From assembly GCA_902630715.1 (NCBI GenBank), contig CACOVO010000001.1:62001-126000 (forward strand): a DNA stretch of 64,000 nt, written 5' to 3'. The position numbers and the translations under genes are program-made. The number at the start of each line of letters is the position of its first letter. Position 1 is the first letter of the stretch. This DNA comes from an uncultured SAR86 cluster bacterium (lineage in GTDB: Bacteria; Pseudomonadota; Gammaproteobacteria; Magnimaribacterales; Magnimaribacteraceae). The notes under the pieces were generated by a model that was not told the DNA's origin, made no database searches, and was given only the letters and a program-made list of their open reading frames with translations. Of the stretch, positions 41,470 through 51,644 are shown piece after piece.

Positions 41470-42339
41470 ATGAACGACGAGCCCCCAAGTACATCAGCTG
41501 AGTCTAATAGACTTGGCTTAAAGATAAAGTTAAAAGAAAAAATAAAGGAAATTTATCAAAATTTCTCTTACAAACCCCAAAATAAGCTCGAACTTGCAGG
41601 ATTCATAAGAGAATCCAGTAAGAGAGGCATTATTGAGAAAGGTACAATTAATATGATTGAGGGTGCTCTGAGAGTATCAACCGATCAGGTCCGGGATATT
41701 ATGATTCCAAGGCCACAAGTTATCTTTGTAGACAAAGAAGAAATGCCTGAGGACTTTCTACCAAGGGTCATAAAGTCCAGCCACTCAAGATTTCCAGTTA
41801 TCAATACAGAAAATGACAAAATCGAAGGTATTTTGCTAGCTAAAGACCTACTTCCATTTCTATCATCTGGAAATCTCAACGAATTTGAGCTTTCAAAATT
41901 TATTAGGCCTGCATTACTAATACCAGAGAGTAAAAAATTGAACATACTATTGGATGAGCTTAGAGCAGGCAGAAATCATATGGCTATTGTTCTTGATGAG
42001 TATGGCGATGTTACCGGACTAGTTACCATTGAAGACGTTCTGGAAGAAATAGTTGGTGAAATTGAGGATGAACACGACAAAAATGCCGGAACTTTGATAA
42101 AAAAAATAGCTGATGATGAATATTTAGTTTCAGCTCTCACACCAATTGATGTATTCAATGAAGAGTTTAACTCAACACTCAGCGATAAAGATTTCGACAC
42201 ATTAGGTGGAATTGTTATGCATCATTTTGCTCGCTTCCCAAAACCTAATGATGCTATAAATATCGATGGATGGCGTTTTGTAATAAATTCCCTCGAGAGA
42301 AGGCGAATTAAGAGAATTAAAGTATCTAAAATTAATTAA
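41470..42339 (+). CDS. corC: CorC/YbeX-family CBS domain transporter-associated protein
   Basis: VRDIMIPRPQVIFV, LDEYGDVTGLVTIEDVLEEIVGEIEDEHD. Confidence 0.94.
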   Translation: MNDEPPSTSAESNRLGLKIKLKEKIKEIYQNFSYKPQNKLELAGFIRESSKRGIIEKGTINMIEGALRVSTDQVRDIMIPRPQVIFVDKEEMPEDFLPRVIKSSHSRFPVINTENDKIEGILLAKDLLPFLSSGNLNEFELSKFIRPALLIPESKKLNILLDELRAGRNHMAIVLDEYGDVTGLVTIEDVLEEIVGEIEDEHDKNAGTLIKKIADDEYLVSALTPIDVFNEEFNSTLSDKDFDTLGGIVMHHFARFPKPNDAINIDGWRFVINSLERRRIKRIKVSKIN

Positions 42340-42379
42340 ATAACTTCCTTTAAATCTTTTCTGAATTTAATATAAAAAG

Positions 42380-43858
42380 ATGTATAAAAGAGGGTTATTT
42401 TCTCTTGCAAGCGGGCTGATTTTTTCTCTTGGATTTGCACCATTTGACTATTGGCCACTCTCCATAATTTCTGTTTCTTTTCTGATTTATTTATTAAAAG
42501 ATCTTTCCTATAAAGAAACTTTCTTAATTGGATATATATTCGGATTTGGTATGTGGACAACTGGTATTTCGTGGTTATATGTGAGTATTCACTATCACGG
42601 AAATATAGGCATCACAGGATCATCTTTTCTTATACTTTTATTTATTGCAGCTTTATCCATATATTCAGGAATCTTATTTTTGCTGAATAAATTCTTTGAA
42701 ACTTATTGCTCGTCATCTTTATCTTTATTTTCTCTTCCAGCTTCATGGACAATAATTGAACTGCTAAGATCATACTTATTTACTGGGTTTCCATGGCTTA
42801 TTTCTGGGACAATGTTAGCTGATTCTTGGATAGATGGATTTACCCCAGTTTTTGGAGCCCAAGGCAATAGTTTTTTGTTGATATTTATAGGATCAATTTT
42901 GTATAGATTTTCTTTTGAGATCCATAATAAAAGAGCAACCCTACCCTATGCATTCTTACTAAGTTTTGTATTCATGACATCTTACTTACTCAAGTCAATT
43001 GAGTGGACAGATTTCTCAAAAGAAATAAGAGTCTCTATATATCAGCCAAACCTGACTCTTGAGGATAAATGGAGTCAGTATGGAATAATTAAAACCCATA
43101 ACATGATGGAAAAGGCAATTATCAATTCAAATGAAAGAGAGTTGATAGTTTTTCCTGAAACAGCAATGATTTTATCTGAAAAGGATAATAAATCCTTTTT
43201 AGATGCTATAAATTACAAAATATCTGATAAAAGCCTAACTTTTGTCTCTGGTATCGTTGAGAACGAAGGTGAAAATAGAATAAAGAATAGGCTTATTACC
43301 CTTGGAAACGAGAAAAACTATTATGACAAGGTAAAACTTGTACCATTCGGCGAGTTTATTCCTTTAGAAGCTTACCTGGGGTCATTTTTAGATATTATTG
43401 GATTGAACCTTACTAACACAGTTGCTGGAAACGCATTCGGCCTAATAAATACAGGAGATTACTTAATTTCTCCCAGCATTTGTTACGAAATCGCATTTGA
43501 TAACTTTATCAGAAGATCTGCCAGAGAAAGCAATTTATTGTTAACAGTTAGCAATGATACTTGGTTTGGTGAGTCATTTGGACCAATGCAGCACCTCGAA
43601 ATAGCGCAAAATAGAGCTTTAGAGCATAAAAAACCTCTTGTAAGGGCTACTAATAGCGGAATAAGTGCTTTTATCTCGAAAAATGGAGAAATTCAAAGAA
43701 AACAAGGTTATTTTGAAGAAAAGAGACTAAGTGATAAGGTAAAATTATTCAAAGGGGAAACTTTCTACTCAAAATACGGAAATTTTCCTTTATTAGCATT
43801 TATATTACTTTATGTAATATCAATAATATATAGAAAGTTATATTTTAAAACAAATTAA
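42380..43858 (+). CDS. lnt: Apolipoprotein N-acyltransferase
   Basis: LGFAPFDYWPL, FPETA, VPFGEFIPLE, SPSICYEIAF, SNDTWFG. Confidence 0.95.
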   Translation: MYKRGLFSLASGLIFSLGFAPFDYWPLSIISVSFLIYLLKDLSYKETFLIGYIFGFGMWTTGISWLYVSIHYHGNIGITGSSFLILLFIAALSIYSGILFLLNKFFETYCSSSLSLFSLPASWTIIELLRSYLFTGFPWLISGTMLADSWIDGFTPVFGAQGNSFLLIFIGSILYRFSFEIHNKRATLPYAFLLSFVFMTSYLLKSIEWTDFSKEIRVSIYQPNLTLEDKWSQYGIIKTHNMMEKAIINSNERELIVFPETAMILSEKDNKSFLDAINYKISDKSLTFVSGIVENEGENRIKNRLITLGNEKNYYDKVKLVPFGEFIPLEAYLGSFLDIIGLNLTNTVAGNAFGLINTGDYLISPSICYEIAFDNFIRRSARESNLLLTVSNDTWFGESFGPMQHLEIAQNRALEHKKPLVRATNSGISAFISKNGEIQRKQGYFEEKRLSDKVKLFKGETFYSKYGNFPLLAFILLYVISIIYRKLYFKTN

Positions 43859-43887
43859 TATAATAAATGACAAATGTTACATTTAGA

Positions 43888-44499
43888 ATGAACAAAACCT
43901 TTTTTTTGGGTATCTGCGTTCTATATTTATCTTCTTGCGTAATGATAGAAAATCAAAATAATATCAATAAAAACAGTGTTTTAGACAAGATTGAAAGTTT
44001 AGAATCATCTTTTGAAGATCTTGATACTCTTTTGTACGTTGACATTCCTTCCCAACAAATGTTTTTCATTAAAAAAGGAGAAATTGTGGATATTTATAGT
44101 ATATCTTCATCATATTATGGAACGGGTAATAAGGTAAACAGCCTACAGACGCCGCTCGGTAAGCATGAAATATATAAAAAATTAGGTGAAAATCTTCCAG
44201 AAAACGCAATTTTAAAAGGAAGAGTTTGGAATGGTGCAATTGCTGACATAATAAAAGAGCCACTTGACACTGATTTTGATCATGTTACCTCAAGAATTTT
44301 GTGGTTAGATGGTTTAGAGGAAGGAAAAAACAAAGGCCCTGGGATTGATTCTAGAGAAAGATTTATTTACATTCACGGTACAGCCGAGGAAGGATTAATT
44401 GGAAAACCTGCTTCTGATGGTTGCATAAGGATGTATAATAAAGATGTCATAGAGCTTTTTGATCTTATAGATGAGAAAGCACAAGTTTGGATTTATTAA
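43888..44499 (+). CDS. L,D-transpeptidase (YkuD domain) lipoprotein
   Basis: LSSC lipobox; IHGTAEEGLIGKPASDGCIRMYNKDVIELF catalytic motif; track start 43867. Confidence 0.88.
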   Translation: MNKTFFLGICVLYLSSCVMIENQNNINKNSVLDKIESLESSFEDLDTLLYVDIPSQQMFFIKKGEIVDIYSISSSYYGTGNKVNSLQTPLGKHEIYKKLGENLPENAILKGRVWNGAIADIIKEPLDTDFDHVTSRILWLDGLEEGKNKGPGIDSRERFIYIHGTAEEGLIGKPASDGCIRMYNKDVIELFDLIDEKAQVWIY

Positions 44500-44508
44500 T
44501 TAATTATC

Positions 44509-45033
44509 ATGAAGAAAATTTTATTATTCTCGTTTATATTTTTTGGCTCTTACACTTTTGCTTGTCCAGAAGTACTCAATCACGAAGTAAGACTTCTTGA
44601 TTCTTCTGAAACTATTAATCTTTGTGAGTATGAAGACAAAGTTGTACTTGCTGTCAACGTTGCAAGTAGATGTGGATTTACTTATCAGTATGAAGCTTTG
44701 CAAAATCTTTATGCAAAATATGAAAAAGAGGATTTTGTAATTTTAGGTTTTCCTTCTAGAGACTTTATGTATCAAGAGTATGCAGATGAATCTAAGGTCA
44801 AAGAGTTCTGCAGTACTGAGTACGGCGTTACTTTTCCGATGTTTGCAACGACACCTGTAAAAGGTAAAAAAGCTAATTCCTTTTATAAATCTTTGACAAA
44901 ATTAACCGGCCAAAATCCAGGTTGGAATTTTCATAAATACCTTATATCCAAAGAGGGCAATGTATTAAGTTTTGATACCAAAGTTGAGCCTGATAGTGCT
45001 GAGCTAAAAAATCAAATTTCAAAACTTCTATAG
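44509..45033 (+). CDS. Glutathione peroxidase (Cys type), signal peptide
   Basis: VNVASRCGFTYQYEALQ, GFPSRDFMYQE, WNFHKYLI. Confidence 0.92.
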   Translation: MKKILLFSFIFFGSYTFACPEVLNHEVRLLDSSETINLCEYEDKVVLAVNVASRCGFTYQYEALQNLYAKYEKEDFVILGFPSRDFMYQEYADESKVKEFCSTEYGVTFPMFATTPVKGKKANSFYKSLTKLTGQNPGWNFHKYLISKEGNVLSFDTKVEPDSAELKNQISKLL

Positions 45034-45036
45034 CAA

Positions 45037-45054
45037 ATAGTAAGTACTTACTAT
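45037..45054. repeat. Perfect 18-bp palindrome between convergent gpx and rpiA
   Basis: ATAGTAAGTACTTACTAT equals its own reverse complement; flanking CAAATA (45034-45039) and TATTTG (45056-45061) also complementary. Confidence 0.8.
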
Positions 45055-45074
45055 CTATTTGGGACAATAAATTA

Positions 45075-45740
45075 CTATATAATTTCAATTGAATTGGCTG
45101 ATGCGCATACTATTGTATCGGCCTTTCTTTTGGAAAATATTCCATTCTCTACAACACCTGGGATGTTATTAATTTTGGCCTCCAATTCATACGGCACGTC
45201 AATTGGCATATTGTGAACATCAATAATCTGATTTCCATTATCTGTTCTGAAGCCTTGCCTATAGACAGGCCTTCCTCCCATTATCATTAGCTCCCTAGAT
45301 ATAGCACTCCTTGCCACCTCTATTACCTCAACAGCAAGGGGAAATTTACCTAGTAAAGGTACGTGCTTTGTATCATCCACTATACATATAAATTTTTTTG
45401 ATGACTGCGCTAAAATTTTCTCTCTTGTAAGTGCTCCGCCACCCCCTTTAATTAATTCTTTTCTATCATTAAACTCATCAGCACCATCAATATAAAAATC
45501 CATACCATGCACATCATTTAGAGAAAAAACATCGTAGGCATCATTCACAAGCCTTTCTGATTCGTCAGAGCTGCATACCACCCCTTTTATGTGAACGTTT
45601 GCCCTGTTAAGTTCTTCAATGAAGAAATTAGTAGTTGAACCAGTTCCGATTCCAATAACCGATTCTTTCATCAAATCAGCCTTAATCAGCTCGAAGGCTT
45701 CTTTAGCTGCTAACTCTTTTTTTGAATCTTGACTCATCAT
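45075..45740 (-). CDS. rpiA: Ribose-5-phosphate isomerase A
   Basis: IGIGTGSTTNFFIEEL, DGADEFNDRKELIKGGGGALTREKI. Confidence 0.96.
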   Translation of the reverse strand: MMSQDSKKELAAKEAFELIKADLMKESVIGIGTGSTTNFFIEELNRANVHIKGVVCSSDESERLVNDAYDVFSLNDVHGMDFYIDGADEFNDRKELIKGGGGALTREKILAQSSKKFICIVDDTKHVPLLGKFPLAVEVIEVARSAISRELMIMGGRPVYRQGFRTDNGNQIIDVHNMPIDVPYELEAKINNIPGVVENGIFSKRKADTIVCASANSIEII

Positions 45741-45815
45741 TCCTTAGATTTAATGAATAATATCACTCAGTAAGTATAATAGCCTGCTTTTGAGCACTCA
45801 GTACATGATAAATAA

Positions 45816-47348
45816 ATGAATTCGTCAGAAATAAACAGATATAAAAGACTTGTTGAGTCCTCGAATGTCTATGATGTCGCGCTCATAACACCAATAACAA
45901 AAGCATATCAGCTATCAAAAACGCTAAAAAATGAAATTTTACTCAAAAGAGAGGATCTTCAGCCAATATTTTCTTTCAAAGTTAGAGGTGCTTACAATAA
46001 ATTAGCAAAATTGAGACAAAATGGCCTTACAGGTCCTGTAATTGCTGCATCGGCTGGGAATCATGCTCAGGGAGTTTCATTTGGAGCAAAAAATCTAGGT
46101 ATAAAAGCTTACATAGTGATGCCCATCACGACCCCTTCCATAAAAGTTGATTCTGTTAAAAATTACGGAGGAAAAGTCATACTAAAAGGCGATAATTTCG
46201 ATGAAGCTTTCAGATATGCTGAAGAACTTGCGAAAAAAGAAAGTTATACATTTATACACCCATATGATGATAGGGATGTCATTGCAGGGCAAGGAACTGT
46301 AGGAAAAGAATTAATTGAACAGCTTGATAATGGTATGGATGTAGTTTTTGTTCCAGTTGGCGGCGGAGGTCTATTAGCTGGGCTTGGGTCATACATAAAG
46401 TCTGTTAATCCTAAGATTAAAATAGTAGGAGTAGAGCCAGAAGACGCGGCATGCCTCAAGTTGGCTTTAGACAATAATAAAAGACTGTCTTTAGCAGAGG
46501 TTGGCTTATTTGCTGACGGAGTTGCTGTAAAACAAATAGGAAAAAATACTTTCTCCCTGATTAGACAATGGATTGATGATGTTATTACTGTGTCAGTTGA
46601 TGAAATGTGTGCTGCTGTTCAAGACACTTTTCAAGAAACAAGGACTGTTCCTGAACCTGCAGGAGCATTGGCATTGGCTGGTTTAAAAAAGTATTGTCAA
46701 TCTAGAGGACTTAAGAATAAGAAACTTGTAGCAATAAATTCAGGGTCAAATCTCAATTTTGATCGGCTTGGGCATATAGTTGAAAGAGTTCAGTTAGGAG
46801 AAAGCAAAGAAGTTCTGCTTGGGGTAAAAATACCAGAAGAGAAAGGTAGCTTTAGAAGATTTTGCAAATACCTTGGCAAAAGGAGTATATCTGAATTCAA
46901 CTATAGAGCTGAAGAGGGTGATGAAGCTAATATCTTTGTGGCATGCAGATTCAACGACAAGGCAGGCAAGGGAAAGCTTATAAAACATTTGAAATCAAAA
47001 GGATTTTCTCCAAAAGATCTATCCGAAAATGAAGTTGCTAAGCTCCATATAAAACACATGGTAGGAGGTAGGGCTCCTAAAGGGGTTTGTCTGAGGGGAG
47101 AATACATATTCAGGGTTGAATTTCCGGAAAGGCCCGGAGCCCTTTTAGATTTTCTAGATAAATTAAGTGATGAGTTCAACATTACTTTATTCCACTATAG
47201 GAATCAGGGTTCTGCTTATGGTCGCGTTCTTGTTGGGTTTGAGTCAAAGGAAAAGAATTATTCAAAACTGCAGAAATACATGAATGCCACTGGCTTCAGA
47301 TATTGGGATGAAACACAAAATTCTGCCTACAAAGCCTTTCTAAAGTAA
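45816..47348 (+). CDS. ilvA: Threonine ammonia-lyase (biosynthetic)
   Basis: LLKREDLQPIFSFKVRGAYNKL PLP motif, two C-terminal ACT-like domains. Confidence 0.96.
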   Translation: MNSSEINRYKRLVESSNVYDVALITPITKAYQLSKTLKNEILLKREDLQPIFSFKVRGAYNKLAKLRQNGLTGPVIAASAGNHAQGVSFGAKNLGIKAYIVMPITTPSIKVDSVKNYGGKVILKGDNFDEAFRYAEELAKKESYTFIHPYDDRDVIAGQGTVGKELIEQLDNGMDVVFVPVGGGGLLAGLGSYIKSVNPKIKIVGVEPEDAACLKLALDNNKRLSLAEVGLFADGVAVKQIGKNTFSLIRQWIDDVITVSVDEMCAAVQDTFQETRTVPEPAGALALAGLKKYCQSRGLKNKKLVAINSGSNLNFDRLGHIVERVQLGESKEVLLGVKIPEEKGSFRRFCKYLGKRSISEFNYRAEEGDEANIFVACRFNDKAGKGKLIKHLKSKGFSPKDLSENEVAKLHIKHMVGGRAPKGVCLRGEYIFRVEFPERPGALLDFLDKLSDEFNITLFHYRNQGSAYGRVLVGFESKEKNYSKLQKYMNATGFRYWDETQNSAYKAFLK

Positions 47349-47350
47349 AT

Positions 47351-47920
47351 TCAATCGAATTCGTAAAAATTCTTGTCAGTTATCGCAGCATCTGACCTTA
47401 TGTCATATTCATTTGGGAAGCAATCTTGTGTTTTCTGAAATTCGTGCGCCAGGATTATCTTTTTTGGTTTATTAAGAGAACAATTCTCAAGGGTATGATC
47501 GTAGTAACCTTGTCCCATACCTATTCTGAATCCATTTGAATCAAAGCATACACAAGGGATTAATATTAAATCTAAGTCATGACAATCAAGAGTTGCTGTG
47601 TCAATTTGTTCATGGATACCGTATTTATTCCTTACCATCGTATTTTTGTCTTCAAAACGGTTAAAAATAAGAATTTTTGTATTTTTTTGGATTGTTGGTA
47701 AAAATATATCTGAACCAAGTTCAGCTAGATACATTATCAAAGATAATGTAGGCAACTCTTTTTTAATTGACCAGTAACAAGCAATTTTTTTATTCCTGAA
47801 AATCTTTTCGTTCTCACGAATAATAGAGAATAGGTTTTCTTCCGCTATTTTCAGATCTTTAAGTGAAATTTTATTTCTAAGAAGTAAAAATTTATTTCTG
47901 AGTTCAGATTTTGTGATCAT
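47351..47920 (-). CDS. 5-formyltetrahydrofolate cyclo-ligase (YgfA-like)
   Basis: IPCVCFDSNGFRIGMGQGYYDHTL; ssrS-linked position. Confidence 0.92.
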   Translation of the reverse strand: MITKSELRNKFLLLRNKISLKDLKIAEENLFSIIRENEKIFRNKKIACYWSIKKELPTLSLIMYLAELGSDIFLPTIQKNTKILIFNRFEDKNTMVRNKYGIHEQIDTATLDCHDLDLILIPCVCFDSNGFRIGMGQGYYDHTLENCSLNKPKKIILAHEFQKTQDCFPNEYDIRSDAAITDKNFYEFD

Positions 47921-47923
47921 CGA

Positions 47924-48103
47924 TGGCGTTTCCCAGATTACCGTTGTTAATTACTGCCCTGAACCGTGAAGTTCAAGGCGGTGACCCCGTCAATTTATCA
48001 GGCTTCCCAAGTATGGGTATGCACAACAAAAAAATTTCAGAGTCTCCTATTATTTTTTTATCGGCTCGAGAGTAGTAATAACTGTCGAATAAACCAGGAA
48101 ACT
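47924..48103 (-). ncRNA. ssrS: 6S RNA
   Basis: Minus-strand segments match 6S landmarks: GAGCCGATA, GCATACCCATACTTGGGAAGCCTGA, CCGCCTTGAACTTCACGGTTCAGGGCAG; closing stem GTTTCC/GGGAAAC; between zapA and fthC as in E. coli; ends approximate. Confidence 0.88.
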
Positions 48104-48109
48104 ATTGAA

Positions 48110-48115
48110 ATTATA
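48110..48115 (-). promoter_or_regulatory. -10 box (TATAAT) of 6S RNA promoter
   Basis: Minus-strand TATAAT 6-7 nt upstream of predicted 6S 5' end; any -35 would lie at the 3' end of zapA. Confidence 0.6.
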
Positions 48116-48124
48116 ACTCAGATG

Positions 48125-48424
48125 CTAGGCTTTAAAAGACAAACTTTTAATTTGGACTTGAATCTCACTAGTGAGTTTATCAAGACTTTCATTTACCTTT
48201 TCATCTTGACTCACATTAGCTAAATTTTTTAAATAATCATTTGATATATTTAATGCTGTAATAATTGCAGCCCTTTTTTCATCTAATCCAGAAGCTTCTT
48301 TGACTTCGTTTAACTTATTATCTAAAAATTTTGCAGCTTTTTTTACTTCTTCTGACTCTTCAGGAGGACAGGCTATTTTGTAACTAGCGCCTAGGATTTC
48401 GACTATAGTTGTCTCCTTGCTCAT
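48125..48424 (-). CDS. zapA: Cell division protein ZapA
   Basis: VEILGASYKIACPPEESEEVKKAAKFLDNKLNEVK. Confidence 0.93.
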   Translation of the reverse strand: MSKETTIVEILGASYKIACPPEESEEVKKAAKFLDNKLNEVKEASGLDEKRAAIITALNISNDYLKNLANVSQDEKVNESLDKLTSEIQVQIKSLSFKA

Positions 48425-48618
48425 TTGGTTTTATATTTTTTTAAAATTTCAGCTATACCTTTTTTTGCTACATCAAGTTTTTTTTCTAACTGGTTAATTT
48501 CTTTCGATTGCAGGATATTTTTTTTCGAGAGATGGTCATTTACTTCTTTCAATTGCTGACTGAGCTTCACCAGTTTATGAACTTCTTCTTCTAGGTTATC
48601 AAGTTTATTTTTGCTCAT
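48421..48618 (-). CDS. ZapB-like coiled-coil protein (TIGR02449 type)
   Basis: Short coiled coil directly upstream of zapA with 4-nt overlap. Confidence 0.75.
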   Translation of the reverse strand: MSKNKLDNLEEEVHKLVKLSQQLKEVNDHLSKKNILQSKEINQLEKKLDVAKKGIAEILKKYKTK

Positions 48619-48695
48619 TTAATTTTTTAAGTTTAACTTTGAACGTGATTTCTTGCTACCATGTTTCAACTTAACAATTTAATTAATTTAACGGC

Positions 48696-50000
48696 ATGAC
48701 AAATAGTTTTTCAAATAGAAGGGATAACTTATCTAGTAAGGTTTTAGATAATTCCGCAATTATTGTTGGATCTGCTCAAACTAAATCAAGAATCTCAGAT
48801 ACAGATTATCCTTATAGACAAGACAGCAATTTTTTCTACCTTTCCGGTTATGAAGAGCCAGAATCCTTAATACTTTTAAGACCTGGAAGAGAGAATGAAG
48901 AATTTATACTTTTTTGCAGGGATAGAGACCCTCTTCGTGAGCAGTGGGATGGTTTTAGAACCGGACAAGAGGGTGCAGTAGAACAATTTGAAGCTGATGT
49001 TGCTTATAGTATTAATTCAATTGATTCTTTAATGCCTGGACTCTTAGAGGGAATTAAAAATATTTATTTCTCTATGAGTTCTCCTTGCGGGGTAGACATT
49101 AAAATTCCTCAGTGGGTTGAAAATATTAGAAAGAATACAAGGGCAGGTGCCGAACCCCCTCACAATCTTCTCTCACTTGACCTTATATTGCATGAAATGA
49201 GGTTGATAAAAGAAGATCACGAGTTAGAGACCATGAGGAAGGCAGCATCAATTACAACTGAAGCCCATATAAGAGCAATGAAAGCGGTTAAGCCAGGAAT
49301 GTTTGAATATCAATTAGAAGCAGAATACTTATATGCCTTTAATAAAAATGGAGCGAGGTCGCCTGCATACAATTCAATTGTCGGAGGAGGAAATAATTCT
49401 TGCATTCTTCATTATGTTGAAAACGATGCCAAATTAAATGATGGCGATTTGGTTCTCGTCGATGCTGGTTGTGAGTATGGATATTATGCTTCGGATGTTA
49501 CAAGGACTTTTCCTGTAAATGGGAAATTTACTCCTGAACAGAGAGAAATTTATTCAATAGTTCTAGAGGCACACAGTCAATCCATGGAGCAAGCTAAACT
49601 AGGAAATAAATGGAATCTGATTCACGAAAAGTCAGTTGAAGTTATTGTTGAGGGTCTGATTTCTTTAGGTTTACTAAAGGGGTCGAAAGAAGAAATAATA
49701 GAGACCGGATCATATTCAAAATTCTATATGCATAGAATAGGTCACTGGTTAGGCATGGATACACACGATGTAGGAAGTTACAAAGTGGATGGAGATTGGA
49801 GAGCTTTGGAAAAAGGTATGGTAATGACTATTGAGCCAGGTATTTACATTTTAGACTCAATGGATGGAGTTGACGAAAAATGGAAAGGAATTGGAGTAAG
49901 AATTGAAGATAATATTGTTATAAACGATTCCGGTTTAGAGATATTAACTCCTGACATTCCAAGAACTTTAGAAGAAGTAGAACGAACCGTTCAGGGATAA
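48696..50000 (+). CDS. pepP: Xaa-Pro aminopeptidase
   Basis: SNFFYLSGYEEPES, LVDAGCEYGYYASDVTRTFP, HRIGHWLGMDTHDVG, MTIEPGIY. Confidence 0.96.
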   Translation: MTNSFSNRRDNLSSKVLDNSAIIVGSAQTKSRISDTDYPYRQDSNFFYLSGYEEPESLILLRPGRENEEFILFCRDRDPLREQWDGFRTGQEGAVEQFEADVAYSINSIDSLMPGLLEGIKNIYFSMSSPCGVDIKIPQWVENIRKNTRAGAEPPHNLLSLDLILHEMRLIKEDHELETMRKAASITTEAHIRAMKAVKPGMFEYQLEAEYLYAFNKNGARSPAYNSIVGGGNNSCILHYVENDAKLNDGDLVLVDAGCEYGYYASDVTRTFPVNGKFTPEQREIYSIVLEAHSQSMEQAKLGNKWNLIHEKSVEVIVEGLISLGLLKGSKEEIIETGSYSKFYMHRIGHWLGMDTHDVGSYKVDGDWRALEKGMVMTIEPGIYILDSMDGVDEKWKGIGVRIEDNIVINDSGLEILTPDIPRTLEEVERTVQG

Positions 50001-51176
50001 GTGGACTACCAAGTATCAATTATAGGTGGAGGCGTCTGTGGAGCACTAGCAGCCTTATATCTTGGAAAGGCTGGCATAAGAACCTGCCTGATGGATAAAG
50101 GTAAACCTTCTTTAAAGCTCAAAGATGCACATGTGGGTAGAACTACATCTTTAAACTTATTTTCAATCGGTGCCCTAAAGGAACTTGATATTTGGTCTGA
50201 TATAAAAAGTGATGCGCAAGAATTTAAGGAGATATATGTTTGGGATTCGGAGGGATCATCTTCAATATCATTCGACTCCTCGGAAATAGCCAGGAGCAAT
50301 TTAGGTGTGATAGTGCACAACCAAGTTATGGTAGAAGCAATCTATTCAAAACTAGAAAAAATTCCTCAAGTAAACATATTGAACGAGACAACTTTGTCAA
50401 AAGTTGATGATCTATCCGAAGAAATCAGGATATATACAAAATCTGGTGAAGAGATTTCTTCAGAATTGCTTATAGGAGCGGATGGATCGCTGTCTAAGGT
50501 AAGAGACTTTTCTAATATTTCCATAAGGACTTGGAGCTATAATCAACTGGCTATTGTCTCGTCAGTAAAAACAGAAATCCCACTTGCGAAAACAGCTTTT
50601 CAAATATTCACTGATACTGGACCTATAGCCTTGCTTCCGCTAGCAAGAAATCCAAGCATATCTTCACTTATTTGGTCTACTGATGAAGAATATGGAAAGA
50701 AAATATTGGAGCTTGATAAAAGCGAATTGGAAAAGGAATTGAGACTCAAAACTGAAAATAAATTTGGTGAAATAGTTTTTGATCAAGATATTAACTCTTT
50801 CCCATTGCATCAACTGCATGCAAAGAAATTTTATAAGGGCAGGAGTGTTCTTATAGGAGATGCGGCGCACACAATTCATCCTTTGGCTGGCCAAGGCCTT
50901 AACCTAGGTATTGCTGATGTAGTCGAGCTAACTCAACAAATGGTAACTGCACACCGAAGCGGAAAAAATCTTTACGATGAGAATCTATTGAGTTCTTACA
51001 GTAAAAAACGGGAGCCTGAAAGTTATAAGATGATTGCTTTAATGGAGGCTTTTAAAAGAGGATTTGGATCTGATGATTTATTAATAAAAATGGGTAGGAA
51101 CTTTGCTTTTAATTTTGCGGATAACATAGCTCCGCTTAAGAAAAGACTAATAAGAGAAGCAGCAGGTATTACTTAA
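50001..51176 (+). CDS. ubiH: UbiH/UbiF/COQ6-family FAD monooxygenase (GTG start)
   Basis: [56 protein letters not shown]. Confidence 0.9.
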   Translation: MDYQVSIIGGGVCGALAALYLGKAGIRTCLMDKGKPSLKLKDAHVGRTTSLNLFSIGALKELDIWSDIKSDAQEFKEIYVWDSEGSSSISFDSSEIARSNLGVIVHNQVMVEAIYSKLEKIPQVNILNETTLSKVDDLSEEIRIYTKSGEEISSELLIGADGSLSKVRDFSNISIRTWSYNQLAIVSSVKTEIPLAKTAFQIFTDTGPIALLPLARNPSISSLIWSTDEEYGKKILELDKSELEKELRLKTENKFGEIVFDQDINSFPLHQLHAKKFYKGRSVLIGDAAHTIHPLAGQGLNLGIADVVELTQQMVTAHRSGKNLYDENLLSSYSKKREPESYKMIALMEAFKRGFGSDDLLIKMGRNFAFNFADNIAPLKKRLIREAAGIT

Positions 51177-51324
51177 TTTTGGCTTCAGTGTAGATAACAT
51201 GCTTTCTAACAACTGGATCAAATTTTTTTATCTCCATCTTGTCAGGCATAGCTGATTTGTTTTTATCTGTTGTATAAAAATGTCCGGTTCCTGCAGAGGA
51301 GACTAACCTTATTTTTTCTCTCAT
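51169..51324 (-). CDS. rpmG: Ribosomal protein bL33 (51 aa), missing from ORF track
   Basis: [51 protein letters not shown]. Confidence 0.97.
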   Translation of the reverse strand: MREKIRLVSSAGTGHFYTTDKNKSAMPDKMEIKKFDPVVRKHVIYTEAKIK

Positions 51325-51557
51325 ATTTTTTCTCCCTTAGATCTTAAGTCTGCTAATACCTTGTCAATACCATTTTTATCTATGGTTCTCATACCATTAG
51401 CTGAAACAGTCAAGGTGACGTATCTTTTTTCAGACTCAACCCAAAATTTGTGCTTATGTAGGTTTGGCTGGAAGGTTCTTTTATTTCTGTTTTTGGCATG
51501 GGATACGTTATTTCCTGCTTGAGGTTTTTTCCCTGTGACTTGGCAAACTTTAGACAT
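51321..51557 (-). CDS. rpmB: Ribosomal protein bL28
   Basis: [34 protein letters not shown]. Confidence 0.98.
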   Translation of the reverse strand: MSKVCQVTGKKPQAGNNVSHAKNRNKRTFQPNLHKHKFWVESEKRYVTLTVSANGMRTIDKNGIDKVLADLRSKGEKI

Positions 51558-51604
51558 TATTTTCTCAAAATTTTCTTCTAGAGCCGCGTTTTATACCAGA
51601 AGCA

Positions 51605-51635
51605 TTGACAGCAAGCAAGAATAAGCCGCTATAAT
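51605..51635 (+). promoter_or_regulatory. Candidate sigma70 promoter for coaBC
   Basis: TTGACA (51605-51610), 19-nt spacer, TATAAT (51630-51635). Confidence 0.5.
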
Positions 51636-51644
51636 CTCGATTTC

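Noticed and set aside
47966-48223. 85-aa + strand ORF
   Set aside because: Runs across 6S RNA (minus strand) and the zapA 3' end; no protein-like motif.
50006-50320. 104-aa minus-strand ORF
   Set aside because: Antisense to ubiH; no support. Same judgement for 30825..31139, 40939..41271, 41685..41945, 46901..47182 and other short antisense ORFs.
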